Part shown: in pieces, positions 45,393-53,787 of the stretch | How positions within the stretch are numbered: the stretch's first letter is position 1 | Layout: each line of letters begins with the position of its first letter | Assembly (NCBI GenBank): GCA_022565695.1 | Contig: JAIUME010000005.1 | Span: 1-64,000 of the forward strand | Source of the DNA: Alcanivorax sp. | GTDB taxonomy: Bacteria > Pseudomonadota > Gammaproteobacteria > Pseudomonadales > Alcanivoracaceae | Reading direction: 5' to 3' | DNA length: 64,000 nt | Notes under the pieces: model-generated | Told to the model about the DNA's origin: nothing | Database searches by the model: none | Seen by the model: the letters and a program-made list of their open reading frames with translations, nothing else | Made by a program: the position numbers and the translations under genes

Positions 45393-45408
45393 GTTATATT
45401 ATGATAAC
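45393..45408 (+). promoter_or_regulatory. Inverted repeat over the toxin start, possible autoregulatory operator
   Basis: GTTAT (45393-45397) and ATAAC (45404-45408) flank six bases, spanning the ATG at 45401. A local A/T-rich patch stands out from its GC-rich surroundings. BrnA-type antitoxins repress their own promoter by binding inverted repeats, so this is a candidate site. Confidence 0.4.
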
Positions 45409-45928
45409 GTTTGAATGGGATGACCGGAAAGCCAGGACAAACCAGCGCAAGCACGGCGTCAGCTTTGATGAAGCGTCCACCGTGTTCCGCGACGATGCCG
45501 GGCTCGCCATCTGCGACCCGGATCACCCCTGCGAAGACCGTTTTGTCCTGCTCGGCCTGAGCCATCGCATGAACCTGCTGGTGGTGTGCCATACCTGGTG
45601 CAGCGATGAGGTGATACGCCTGATCTCCGCCCGCAAGGCCAGCCCCGGCGAGGGCAACCAGTATTTCAGCAACCGCAAACTGACAGGGATAATGGATATG
45701 CGCAGCGAATATGATTTCAGCAATGCCGGGCCCAACCCTTACAGCAAACGAGAGCGCAAGCAGATCACCATTCGTCTTGAGGCGGGTACCATCGATTATT
45801 TCAAGGCCATGGCCGACGAGATGGGTATGCCCTATCAGAGCCTGATCAACCTGTATCTGCGCGATTGCGCCGAAAAACAGCGCAAACTGGCGCTGCACTG
45901 GCAGAACGAGGACACAGCAGAGGACTAA
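45401..45928 (+). CDS. Fused BrnT-like toxin and BrnA-like antitoxin
   Basis: A 175-residue single frame. Residues about 1-88 are a BrnT ribonuclease toxin: FEWDDRKARTNQRKHGVSF, the acidic-aromatic core and IRLISARKA are typical. Residues about 100-175 are a BrnA/ribbon-helix-helix antitoxin: MRSEYDFSNAGPNPY, KQITIRLEAGTIDYFK and YQSLINLYLRDC. Normally these are two genes. Here no stop separates them; a linker of about ten residues joins them. ATG codons at 45692 and 45698 with AGGG nearby could still start a separate antitoxin. The start at 45401 opens FEWDD; an upstream Met at 45365 is less likely. Confidence 0.82.
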   Translation: MITFEWDDRKARTNQRKHGVSFDEASTVFRDDAGLAICDPDHPCEDRFVLLGLSHRMNLLVVCHTWCSDEVIRLISARKASPGEGNQYFSNRKLTGIMDMRSEYDFSNAGPNPYSKRERKQITIRLEAGTIDYFKAMADEMGMPYQSLINLYLRDCAEKQRKLALHWQNEDTAED

Positions 45929-46001
45929 TGCACAGGACACAATAGAAGGGTGCGATCCCCCGACCACGCCGCTAGAATGCAGCAAATCCTGAATCTCGCT
46001 C

Positions 46002-46121
46002 GGCGCGGCGGAGGTGGGGGAAGCCCTTCCGGGACTGTGTGAGGCAAGGATGCCGAACACAAGCCCCCAGGGACGGGTTTACGGCGGGTCCCGGAAGGGC
46101 TTCCCCCACCTCCGCCGCGCC
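46002..46121. repeat. Long perfect inverted repeat element
   Basis: 33-base arms at 46002-46034 and 46089-46121 are exact reverse complements (GGCGCGGCGGAGGTGGGG... to ...TTCCGGGA). The 54-base centre holds TGTGT/ACACA with an inner GGC/GCC, and the sequence GGGACGGGTTTACGGCG. It fills the space between the toxin-antitoxin gene and nth, ending 33 bases before the nth start. The layout suggests a REP/MITE-like dispersed element or a very strong structured terminator. Confidence 0.85.
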
Positions 46122-46153
46122 CCACGCCGACTGCGACCGAATCGAATAACGCG

Positions 46154-46795
46154 ATGAACAAAGCCAAACGCACCGAAATATTCGCCCGCCTGCGCGCCCA
46201 ACGGCCGAATCCGACCACCGAGCTGCACTACACCAGCCCCTTCGAGCTGCTGATCGCCGTACTGCTCTCCGCCCAGGCAACCGATGTCGGCGTCAACAAG
46301 GCCACCGCTCGCCTGTTCCCGGCCGCCAATACCCCGGAGACCATGCTGGCACTGGGCGTGGACGGCGTGAAAGAACACATCAAGACCATCGGCCTGTTCA
46401 ATGCCAAAGCCGAAAATGTCATCAAGACCTGCCGCATCCTGGTGGCCGAGCACGGCGGAGAGATTCCCAGAGAACGCGAAGCACTGGAAGCACTACCAGG
46501 CGTTGGCCGCAAGACAGCAAACGTGGTGCTGAACACCGCCTTCGGCGAGCCCACCATTGCCGTGGACACCCATATCTTCCGGGTCTCCAATCGCACCCGC
46601 ATTGCCCCGGGCAAGAATGTGCTGGAAGTGGAAAAACGTCTCGAGCGCGTGATTCCCGACGAATTCAAACTGGACGCCCATCACTGGCTGATCCTGCATG
46701 GCCGCTACACCTGCATCGCCCGCAAACCCAGGTGCGGCAGCTGCATCATCGAGGATCTGTGTGAACTGCCCGCCAGCCAGCGGCCTGACTATTAG
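46154..46795 (+). CDS. nth: Endonuclease III
   Basis: A 213-residue DNA glycosylase/AP lyase that removes oxidised pyrimidines in base excision repair. Lys120 in GVGRKTANVV is the catalytic nucleophile and Asp138 in AVDTHIF activates it; both have E. coli numbering. The [4Fe-4S] cluster uses Cys187, Cys194, Cys197 and Cys203. No good ribosome-binding site precedes the ATG, and the large inverted repeat lies directly upstream. Confidence 0.97.
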   Translation: MNKAKRTEIFARLRAQRPNPTTELHYTSPFELLIAVLLSAQATDVGVNKATARLFPAANTPETMLALGVDGVKEHIKTIGLFNAKAENVIKTCRILVAEHGGEIPREREALEALPGVGRKTANVVLNTAFGEPTIAVDTHIFRVSNRTRIAPGKNVLEVEKRLERVIPDEFKLDAHHWLILHGRYTCIARKPRCGSCIIEDLCELPASQRPDY

Positions 46796-46908
46796 CCCAG
46801 GGCCTCCGGACCTGCCCCGGCAACCAAAACCCAACAATTCCCTTACGGAAAAACCACCCCCTCTGGCGCCAGACTCAAGTATCAGGCTGAACTGGTGGGG
46901 CGCGAGAC

Positions 46909-47088
46909 ATGGCTGACGATACCCGGAACGAGAACTTTCAATGGATACCGGCACAAATGCCGGCGATCTTCGAGGATGTGTTTGCAGAAGATGCCTTTAC
47001 AGAGGGCACCATGCGCCAGGAAACGCTAACCGTTCAAAGCATCTCCCGGGAAACCCGCCACAACAGCTCTAACGCCAACTGCGCGTGA
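46909..47088 (+). CDS. Possible small hypothetical protein
   Basis: A 59-residue frame starting ATG at 46909 with a G-rich GGTGGGG about a dozen bases upstream and ending TGA just before the convergent desuccinylase-like gene. The product is acidic in its first half, with no helix or motif I recognise. It lies in a 311-base gap that otherwise holds nothing obvious. It may not be expressed. Confidence 0.28.
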   Translation: MADDTRNENFQWIPAQMPAIFEDVFAEDAFTEGTMRQETLTVQSISRETRHNSSNANCA

Positions 47089-47106
47089 CGGGCATCAGGG
47101 GCCTGC

Positions 47107-48156
47107 TCAAGGCGCGATAGGCGGATCGTTTTCAGCCACAGGGTCCGCATCAACGATGCCGTTGGTAAAGTCTTCGACCTGCTGAGCCACCTGCTTGACC
47201 TCATCAAAGCGCGCGATATGAAACAGCGCCTCGCCTTCGTTCACCAATGGCAAATTGTCCCGCCCCACCAGAATCCCGGCACAGGGCGAACGCACTTCGA
47301 TTTCATCAGCGGTAAACGGGCTGCTGATACGCCCCAGAATCTGATCTTTCTTGATTCGCGCGCCCAGCGCTACCAGTGACCGGAAAACCCCGTCACGCTC
47401 CGCCCGCACCCAGATAGAGCTGCCCGCCACCGCCGGTTTGACATGATGCCCCGGTGCCTTGCGCTCGCTGAGCATGCCCAGATGGCGCATGACATTGGTA
47501 ATGCCGCGCACGCCGACCCGGATCGAGGTTTCATCAAACCGCAGCGCCTCACCCGCTTCATAGGTGATCACAGGGATATTCTGCGCTTCGGCCACTTCAC
47601 GCAGCGTGCCATCCCGCAGCACCGAATTCAGGATCAAGGGTACGCCGAAGGCTTCCGCCATGGCGGCAGTGTCCGGGCTTTCCAGGTTGGCGCGGATCTG
47701 CGGCTGATTGGAGCGATACACGGCACCGGTATGCAGATCCACCGCATGCGTGGCACGGTCGAGAATCTGGGTCTTGAACAACCAGGCCATACGCGCACCG
47801 AGGCTGCCGGTTTCAGAACCGGGGAAGCAGCGGTTGAGGTCACGGCGGTCCGGCAAGTAACGGGATTTATGAATAAAGCCGAAAACATTGACCACCGGAA
47901 CGGCTACCAGGGTGCCATGCAGACGCTTCATGGAGGACATCCGCAACACGCGGCGGATGATCTCCACGCCATTGAGCTCATCACCATGAATGGCCGCACA
48001 GACCAGCAACACCGGGCCTTTCTGCCGGCCATGCACCACATGCACCGGAATATTCAGCGGCGTCTGTGTGTAGAGCTGCGCCGCCGGCATTTCGACAATG
48101 GTGCGCTGTCCCGGCGCGACGCTGACGCCGCCCAGCTCGAACGGGGTGGCTGTCAT
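47107..48156 (-). CDS. Succinylglutamate desuccinylase/aspartoacylase family protein
   Basis: A 349-residue zinc carboxypeptidase-like (M14) hydrolase. Zinc ligands are visible: His57 and Glu60 in HGDE, and His142 in DLHTG. A C-terminal beta domain resembles biotinyl/lipoyl folds ([20 protein letters not shown]). Members cut N-acyl amino acids, but the substrate is uncertain; context suggests glutamate removal or turnover linked to RimK. It overlaps rimK by ATGA and is last in the leftward rimB-rimK operon. Confidence 0.84.
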   Translation of the reverse strand: MTATPFELGGVSVAPGQRTIVEMPAAQLYTQTPLNIPVHVVHGRQKGPVLLVCAAIHGDELNGVEIIRRVLRMSSMKRLHGTLVAVPVVNVFGFIHKSRYLPDRRDLNRCFPGSETGSLGARMAWLFKTQILDRATHAVDLHTGAVYRSNQPQIRANLESPDTAAMAEAFGVPLILNSVLRDGTLREVAEAQNIPVITYEAGEALRFDETSIRVGVRGITNVMRHLGMLSERKAPGHHVKPAVAGSSIWVRAERDGVFRSLVALGARIKKDQILGRISSPFTADEIEVRSPCAGILVGRDNLPLVNEGEALFHIARFDEVKQVAQQVEDFTNGIVDADPVAENDPPIAP

Positions 48157-49061
48157 CCTTTGGTTCCCTTGGTGGCGGTGTGATACGGCCGCGCTGATTT
48201 TTCCAGAAAGCGAATGATCAGGCCGGCCACATCCTTGCCGGTGGCCAGCTCGATGCCTTCCAGCCCCGGCGAGGAATTGACTTCCATCACCAGAGGCCCG
48301 TGGTTGGAGCGCAGAATATCCACACCGGCCACATTCAGCCCCATGATGCGGGCAGCACGTACTGCCGTCGCCCGCTCTTCCGGCGTAATGCGGATCAGGG
48401 CGGCGCTGCCGCCGCGATGCAAATTGGAGCGGAATTCTCCATCCTTGGCCTGGCGCTTCATGGCAGCGACCACCTTGCCATCCACGACGAAGCAGCGGAT
48501 ATCTGCCCCACCCGCTTCCTTGATGTATTCCTGCACCATGATGTTGGCGGACAATCCCATGAAAGCCTCAATCACAGACTCCGCCGCCTGCCGCGTTTCC
48601 GCCAGCACAACGCCGATCCCCTGGGTGCCTTCCAGCAGCTTGATCACCAGCGGCGCGCCACCCACCATGTTGATCAGATCAGGAATGTCATCAGGGGCGT
48701 TGGCAAAGCCGGTCACCGGCAAGCCGACGCCTTTTCGTGCCAGCAGCTGCAACGAACGCAGCTTGTCCCGGGAGCGCGTGATGGCCACGGATTCATTGAT
48801 CGGAAACACGCCCATCATTTCGAACTGGCGCAACACTGCCGTGCCATAGAATGTGATCGAGGCACCGATCCGGGGAATCACGGCATCGAAGTTCTCCAGC
48901 ACCTTGCCTCTGAAATGAATCTCCGGCTTGTGCGAGGTCATGCTCATGTAGCAACGCAGGGTATCCACGACATGCATCTCGTGGCCCGCGGCTTCGCCAG
49001 CCTCCACCAGACGGCGGGTGGAATAGAGTTTCGCATTCCGTGACAGGATCGCGATCTTCAT
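48153..49061 (-). CDS. rimK: RimK-type alpha-L-glutamate ligase
   Basis: A 302-residue ATP-grasp enzyme that adds glutamate residues to the C-terminus of ribosomal protein S6. The family sequences are clear: AILSRN at the start, IPRIGAS, the ATP-grasp lysine in [13 protein letters not shown], and the metal-binding [12 protein letters not shown] near the end. GGAG lies seven bases before the ATG. It overlaps the desuccinylase-like gene and follows rimB by 37 bases. Confidence 0.94.
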   Translation of the reverse strand: MKIAILSRNAKLYSTRRLVEAGEAAGHEMHVVDTLRCYMSMTSHKPEIHFRGKVLENFDAVIPRIGASITFYGTAVLRQFEMMGVFPINESVAITRSRDKLRSLQLLARKGVGLPVTGFANAPDDIPDLINMVGGAPLVIKLLEGTQGIGVVLAETRQAAESVIEAFMGLSANIMVQEYIKEAGGADIRCFVVDGKVVAAMKRQAKDGEFRSNLHRGGSAALIRITPEERATAVRAARIMGLNVAGVDILRSNHGPLVMEVNSSPGLEGIELATGKDVAGLIIRFLEKSARPYHTATKGTKG

Positions 49062-49098
49062 GGTCTTGCTCCATACATACGTTCAGCTTCCGGGCAGT

Positions 49099-49533
49099 TC
49101 ATAGCGGCGCACCACCTAACAGATAAGAGGCCATGGGATCGACGTTTAACCGGGTCATCGCAGTGCGCCCGAGCAACATGCGAAACTTCATTGTATCGCG
49201 ATCCGTCAGCGTGATGTCGATGGGCCAGCGTTGCTCGCCCATCTCGATATCGGTACGAATGACGACGCGCTCCTCGCGATGGCCGCCGGAGTCCGTCACC
49301 TGACGGCGATCGAGCACCGGGCAAACACACTCACGCTCGAACGCATTATCACCCTGAAGAGGGTGAATGCGGAACCTCACCCATTCCTGACCGTCCTGCA
49401 TGAATGTCTTCACTTCGAAGGCATGCAGCGCGGAGGTCCTGGCGCCGGTATCCACCTTGACCTTGATGGCATCAATGCCGAGCTCCGGCAGCCTCGCCCA
49501 TTCGCGCCAGCCCACTGTTCTTTTTTCTGTCAT
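49099..49533 (-). CDS. rimB: RimB-type retropepsin-like protease (ATP-dependent zinc protease family)
   Basis: A 144-residue aspartic-protease-like protein with [12 protein letters not shown] (Asp28-Thr29-Gly30), the retropepsin active-site form. In Pseudomonas the equivalent gene sits beside rimK and its product works against RimK by cutting glutamate chains or modulating RimK. The start at 49533 (MTEKRTVGW) is where similarity begins; the longer frame to 49629 enters a repeat-containing region. Confidence 0.85.
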   Translation of the reverse strand: MTEKRTVGWREWARLPELGIDAIKVKVDTGARTSALHAFEVKTFMQDGQEWVRFRIHPLQGDNAFERECVCPVLDRRQVTDSGGHREERVVIRTDIEMGEQRWPIDITLTDRDTMKFRMLLGRTAMTRLNVDPMASYLLGGAPL

Positions 49534-49638
49534 CGTGTTGTCGGCATCCTGGTGTGTAGATCTGCTTGTCGTGGCGGCATCACATGCTGCGATGACAACA
49601 CATTCCTGACGCGCTGGCGAGCATGTCACGCGTACAAA

Positions 49639-49686
49639 CGTAAAAGGGGTCAGGCGTAAAAGGGGCTGGACGTAAAAGGGATCAGG
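49639..49686. repeat. Three tandem 16-bp repeats
   Basis: CGTAAAAGGGGTCAGG, CGTAAAAGGGGCTGGA and CGTAAAAGGGATCAGG follow one another exactly, then a shorter related piece. They lie between the rimB start and the argG terminator. The unit resembles parts of RAYT-associated REP sequences, but no transposase gene is here. Confidence 0.75.
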
Positions 49687-49714
49687 CGCGGATCAGGGAG
49701 AAATCCGGTCAAAT

Positions 49715-49742
49715 CCCTCTCCGCCACGAGTGGCGGAGAGGG
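49715..49742 (-). terminator. Terminator of argG
   Basis: Perfect 13-base arms (CCCTCTCCGCCAC and GTGGCGGAGAGGG) around two bases. It lies about 40 bases past the leftward argG stop. On the minus strand ATTTG follows, a weak tail. A second stem, GAGCACT (49752-49758) with AGTGCTC (49777-49783), overlaps the argG stop codon. Confidence 0.55.
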
Positions 49743-49781
49743 TCTTGCAGGGAGCACTTTACAGAGGACGATAGAGAGTGC

Positions 49782-51002
49782 TCAAGACAGTTTACGTCCG
49801 GCCCGTGCAGCAATGCGCAGGCGCAGGGCGTTGAGCTTGATAAAGCCCTCGGCATCTTTCTGGTTGTAAGCACCGGCGTCGTCATCGAAGGTGGCGATGC
49901 TGGCATCGAACAGGCTGTCTTCCGAACGCCGGCCCACCAGAATCACGTTGCCCTTGTAGAGCTTGAGGCGCACCTCACCGTTCACGCATTCCTGGGTGGC
50001 ATCGATCAGCTTCTGCATGGCCAGACGTTCCGGCGACCACCAGTAGCCGTTATAGATCAGCTCGGCATATTTCGGCATCAGGCTGTCTTTCAGATGCGCA
50101 GACTCCCGATCCAGCGTGAGCGATTCGATGGCGCGGTGGGCGCGCAGCATGATGGTGCCGCCGGGGGTTTCGTAGCAGCCCCGTGACTTCATGCCCACAT
50201 AGCGGTTCTCGACAATATCCAGCCGACCGACGCCGTGCTTGCCGCCCAGACGATTGAGCTCGGCGAGCACATTCGCCGGGCTCAGAGCCTTGCCGTTGAC
50301 GGCAACGATGTCGCCGGCCGCGTAGGTCAGATCCACATACTCGGCCTCATCCGGCGCCGCTTCGGGGCTGACGGTCCAGCGCCACATGTCTTCTTCGGCT
50401 TCCGCCCAGGGATCTTCCAGAATGCCGCCTTCATAGGAGATATGCAGCAGGTTGGCGTCCATGGAGTACGGGGACTTGGTGCCGGCTTTCTTGAAATCGA
50501 CGGGAATCTCGTGCTCGGCGGCATAGGCCATCAGGCGGTCACGGCTGTTGAGATCCCACTCACGCCAGGGCGCGATGACCTTGATGCCCGGCGTCAGCGC
50601 GTAGGCGCCCAGCTCGAAACGCACCTGGTCGTTACCTTTGCCGGTGGCGCCGTGGGACACCGCATCTGCACCGGTCGCCTCAGCGATTTCCACTAGGCGC
50701 TTGGCAATCAGCGGGCGCGCAATCGACGTGCCCAGCAGGTATTCACCCTCGTAAATGGTGTTGGCACGGAACATCGGGTAGACGTAGTCGCGGACGAACT
50801 CTTCACGCAGGTCTTCAATGTAGATTTCCTTGATGCCCATGGCCTCGGCCTTGGCCCGCGCCGGTTCGACTTCCTCTCCCTGACCGATATCAGCGGTAAA
50901 GGTGACGACTTCGCAGTTGTAGGTCTGCTGCAGCCATTTGGCGATAACCGAGGTGTCCAGGCCTCCGGAATAAGCCAGTACAACCTTCTTGATATCCGAC
51001 AT
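49782..51002 (-). CDS. argG: Argininosuccinate synthase
   Basis: A 406-residue ATP-pyrophosphatase enzyme that joins citrulline and aspartate in arginine synthesis. The PP-loop is [10 protein letters not shown] (9-18), and [15 protein letters not shown] and CYETPGGT are family sequences. It belongs to the shorter bacterial ArgG class. The start at 51002 has GGAG five bases upstream; Met at 51056 is an in-frame extension into the leader. It diverges from rnt with an inverted copy of the same start region. Confidence 0.96.
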   Translation of the reverse strand: MSDIKKVVLAYSGGLDTSVIAKWLQQTYNCEVVTFTADIGQGEEVEPARAKAEAMGIKEIYIEDLREEFVRDYVYPMFRANTIYEGEYLLGTSIARPLIAKRLVEIAEATGADAVSHGATGKGNDQVRFELGAYALTPGIKVIAPWREWDLNSRDRLMAYAAEHEIPVDFKKAGTKSPYSMDANLLHISYEGGILEDPWAEAEEDMWRWTVSPEAAPDEAEYVDLTYAAGDIVAVNGKALSPANVLAELNRLGGKHGVGRLDIVENRYVGMKSRGCYETPGGTIMLRAHRAIESLTLDRESAHLKDSLMPKYAELIYNGYWWSPERLAMQKLIDATQECVNGEVRLKLYKGNVILVGRRSEDSLFDASIATFDDDAGAYNQKDAEGFIKLNALRLRIAARAGRKLS

Positions 51003-51249
51003 GGGGACTCCATCTGCTAGGGGCGCTTGACGCCAGGGGCGCTCAACGAAAGACATTCAATGTGTCTGCGCGGGTCAGGAACTCAGGGCCATGGGCCACG
51101 CAGGGCGCATATTGTACCCGCCCTGATGCGCTGCGGAAACGCTCGCGCGGGGAAGAATCACCTGTCAGGGTGAAAAGCAGGCCTCGCGCCTGTTGCTGGC
51201 CGGTTGATTCCGGTAGCATGCGCCCCTTGGTAGATGGAGTCCCCATGTC
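50998..51249. repeat. Mirror-image start regions of argG and rnt
   Basis: The 18 bases AGATGGAGTCCCCATGTC occur at 51232-51249 (rnt) and inverted at 50998-51015 (argG), each covering ribosome-binding site, ATG and second codon. GCGCCCC precedes both, so similarity spans about 30 bases in inverted orientation around a central 200-base divergent region. Confidence 0.85.
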
Positions 51250-51919
51250 TGAATCTCGCTCTTCTATGGCGCTGCGCTTCCGCGGTTTCCTGCCCGTGGT
51301 GGTAGATGTGGAGACCGGCGGTTTCAACGCCAATACCGATGCACTGCTGGAAGTGGCGGCGGTGACTCTGGAGATGGATCACGAGGGTCTGCTGCGGCCG
51401 GCCGAGCGCGTGCACTATCATGTGGACCCGTTCGACGGTGCCAACCTGGAGCAGGCGGCGCTGGATTTCACCGGTATCGACCCGCACAACCCGCTGCGCG
51501 GCGCAGTGCCGGAAGAAATGGCCCTGCGTGGGGTCTTCGAGGCCGTGCGCAAATCAGTCAAGGCGAATCACTGCAAGCGTGCCATTCTGGTTGGCCACAA
51601 CGCCTTCTTCGACCATGACTTCATGAAAGCGGCCGTGCTGCGCACAGACCTCAAGCGCGACCCCTTCCATCCGTTTTCCTGTTTCGACACCGCCACCATG
51701 GCCGGGCTGGTATTCGGCCAGACCGTGCTGGCGAAGGCCTGTGAGATGGCCGGCATCCCGTTCAACCAGAACGAGGCCCACTCCGCCCTGTATGACGCCA
51801 CCCGCACTGCAGAACTGTTCTGCACCATGGTCAACCGCTGGCGCGGCATGGGCGGCTGGCCACCACCACCACCATCGGAAATGCCCCCCACCCTGGCCCG
51901 CAAAACCAGCGATTTCTGA
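51245..51919 (+). CDS. rnt: Ribonuclease T
   Basis: A 224-residue DEDDh exoribonuclease that trims the 3' ends of tRNA and other stable RNA. Motifs: Asp21 and Glu23 in [19 protein letters not shown], and [14 protein letters not shown] with the catalytic His and Asp. The start at 51245 uses GGAGT and an ATG identical to argG's. It converges with fieF, 18 bases away. Confidence 0.95.
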   Translation: MSESRSSMALRFRGFLPVVVDVETGGFNANTDALLEVAAVTLEMDHEGLLRPAERVHYHVDPFDGANLEQAALDFTGIDPHNPLRGAVPEEMALRGVFEAVRKSVKANHCKRAILVGHNAFFDHDFMKAAVLRTDLKRDPFHPFSCFDTATMAGLVFGQTVLAKACEMAGIPFNQNEAHSALYDATRTAELFCTMVNRWRGMGGWPPPPPSEMPPTLARKTSDF

Positions 51920-51937
51920 CCTGCTGCGCCATTCAGT

Positions 51938-52864
51938 TCAAGGCACCGGATCGACGCGAGTGGCTTCTACCGGATCAGCATGGATGATCACTTCAGCGCC
52001 AGGCATGGCGCTGCGAATCGCCTCCCCCACCTCGACAATGCGTCCGTGCGCCTGATCCAGGCGTTGCGCGCCATCCAGCTCCACATGCACCTGGATAAAG
52101 CGGGTGCGGCCGGACTGCCGGGTACGCAGATCATGGAACCCCAGCACACCGGGCTGGGCTGCAATCACCGCACTGATCTGCTGACGCAGGGCATCATCCA
52201 GCTCGCGATCCAGCAGCAGCTGGGCCGCCTGATAGCCGATCTGCCAGGCCGCGTAGAGGATATAGCCGCCTATCAGCAACGCCACCACCGCATCCACGCG
52301 CAGATAGCCGAAATGCGCAGCGATAATGGCGCCAATGATGGCCAGATTCATGGCCAGATCCGACACGTAGTGCAGCGCGTCCCCGGCAATGGCCGTGGAC
52401 CCGGTCTGCCGCACCACATGGCGCTGATACCGCACCAGCAGCACTGTCAGCACCACGGACAGCAGCATCACCGCCAGGGCGATGCCGGTGGCCGACACCG
52501 GGGCCGGATTGATCACCCGGTTGACCCCTTCGTACAGCAGAAACAGCCCGGACAGGGTGATGAACGCCGCCTGCCCGAGCCCGGCCAGGGCTTCAGCCTT
52601 GCCGTGGCCGAAGCGATGCTCGGCGTCTGCGGGCATCAACGAGTAGCGCACCGCCAGCAGGGTCACCAGCGAAGCACCGCCATCCATCATGGAATCCAGC
52701 AGGGACGCCAGCAGCGCCACGGAACCGCTCAACCACCAGGCAACCGCCTTGCTGACAATCAGGATCAGGGCTACGGATACCGAGGCCAGTGTCGCCCGGC
52801 GCAGCAGTGATGCGGCCTGCTCCGGGGTACAGGGGCCAGAGCCGGATGGGCCAGCGCGGGACAT
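51938..52864 (-). CDS. fieF: Cation diffusion facilitator (FieF/YiiP-like)
   Basis: A 308-residue inner-membrane metal/proton antiporter for zinc or iron efflux. Six helices and a C-terminal metallochaperone-like domain. The transport-site acidic residues Asp57 and Asp61 (DSMMD) and His165 and Asp169 (HYVSD) are present, matching YiiP's DxxxD and HxxxD. GHGKAEALAGL follows the second helix. It lies five bases after nlpD, so co-transcribed with it. In many gammaproteobacteria rpoS occupies this place. Confidence 0.93.
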   Translation of the reverse strand: MSRAGPSGSGPCTPEQAASLLRRATLASVSVALILIVSKAVAWWLSGSVALLASLLDSMMDGGASLVTLLAVRYSLMPADAEHRFGHGKAEALAGLGQAAFITLSGLFLLYEGVNRVINPAPVSATGIALAVMLLSVVLTVLLVRYQRHVVRQTGSTAIAGDALHYVSDLAMNLAIIGAIIAAHFGYLRVDAVVALLIGGYILYAAWQIGYQAAQLLLDRELDDALRQQISAVIAAQPGVLGFHDLRTRQSGRTRFIQVHVELDGAQRLDQAHGRIVEVGEAIRSAMPGAEVIIHADPVEATRVDPVP

Positions 52865-52869
52865 GTTGC

Positions 52870-53787
52870 TCAGGACCGTCGCGGCAGCAGGCCGAGGGGA
52901 TCAACAGGCGCCCCGTCGCGGCGGATTTCGAAGTGCAGCTGGGTGCGGAAGGTGCCGGTGGCCCCCATGGTGGCAATACGCTGCCCGGCGTCTACCTTGT
53001 CGCCCTCACGCACCAGCATGTCGTCGTTGTGGGCATAGGCCGATAGCCAGCGATCATTGTGTTTCACAATCAACAGGTTGCCGTAACCGGTCAGGCCGTT
53101 ACCCCGATAGACCACCACGCCGCTGGCCGCGGCCACCACCGGGTCGCCACTGCTGCCGGCAATGCGAATACCACTCTGCCCCGCCTGCTGGGCGGCAAAG
53201 CGGGACAGCAACTCACCGCTGGCAGGCCAGCGCCAGTTCACGTCGCCGGTGCCCGCCACGGAAGAGGGCGCGCTCGGCGTCTGCCGGGGCGGCGCCGCAG
53301 GTGTGCTGGTGGAGGGCGCAGGTGAAGGGGTGGATGAAGGCGTCGACGGTGTTGAAGGGGGTGTCTGACGTGCCGGCGCGCTGGGCTGTGGCGCCGTTGC
53401 GGTTGTCCTGCGATCCAACCGGATTTCCTGACCGGGGCGAATAGTAAAGGGCGCGGCAATGTTGTTGGCCGCCGCCAGCTCGCGATAATCCCAGCCGTAG
53501 CGCCAGGCGATGGAGAACAGGGTGTCGCCGCGCACAACGGTATGCGTGCCCCGGGTGACCTGCGCCGGGCGACTGCTCATGGTGCCGGTGCCAGACCGGG
53601 CGCCACCAGCATCATACTCCACCACCGGCGCATTGTTGGCAGCGCATCCGCCAGACAGCAACGCCAGCGTCACCAGCCCGGACAACAACCGGGCAACACT
53701 GCGCCACGCGCGCCAGGAGCGGCCATGGTGCGCCGCCAGCGACACTGCCTGGTCTCTATGATCTTGTCCCTGTTGCCGGAATCTCAA
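52870..53787 (-). CDS. nlpD: NlpD-like murein hydrolase activator lipoprotein
   Basis: A 305-residue outer-membrane lipoprotein that activates the amidase AmiC during division. A basic stretch and signal lead to a lipobox (LLSGGC, near residue 48). A LysM domain (about 82-125) is followed by a Pro/Thr/Ser linker and a LytM (M23) domain with YGNLLIVKHNDRWLSAYAHN and LHFEIRR, lacking the full zinc site, as in NlpD. The first codon appears to be TTG at 53787 overlapping the upstream stop; a GTG at 53745 is an alternative. Confidence 0.88.
   Translation of the reverse strand: MRFRQQGQDHRDQAVSLAAHHGRSWRAWRSVARLLSGLVTLALLSGGCAANNAPVVEYDAGGARSGTGTMSSRPAQVTRGTHTVVRGDTLFSIAWRYGWDYRELAAANNIAAPFTIRPGQEIRLDRRTTATAPQPSAPARQTPPSTPSTPSSTPSPAPSTSTPAAPPRQTPSAPSSVAGTGDVNWRWPASGELLSRFAAQQAGQSGIRIAGSSGDPVVAAASGVVVYRGNGLTGYGNLLIVKHNDRWLSAYAHNDDMLVREGDKVDAGQRIATMGATGTFRTQLHFEIRRDGAPVDPLGLLPRRS

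Noticed and set aside
50235-50696. Rightward 153-codon frame inside argG
   Set aside because: Antisense to argG, no family sequence.
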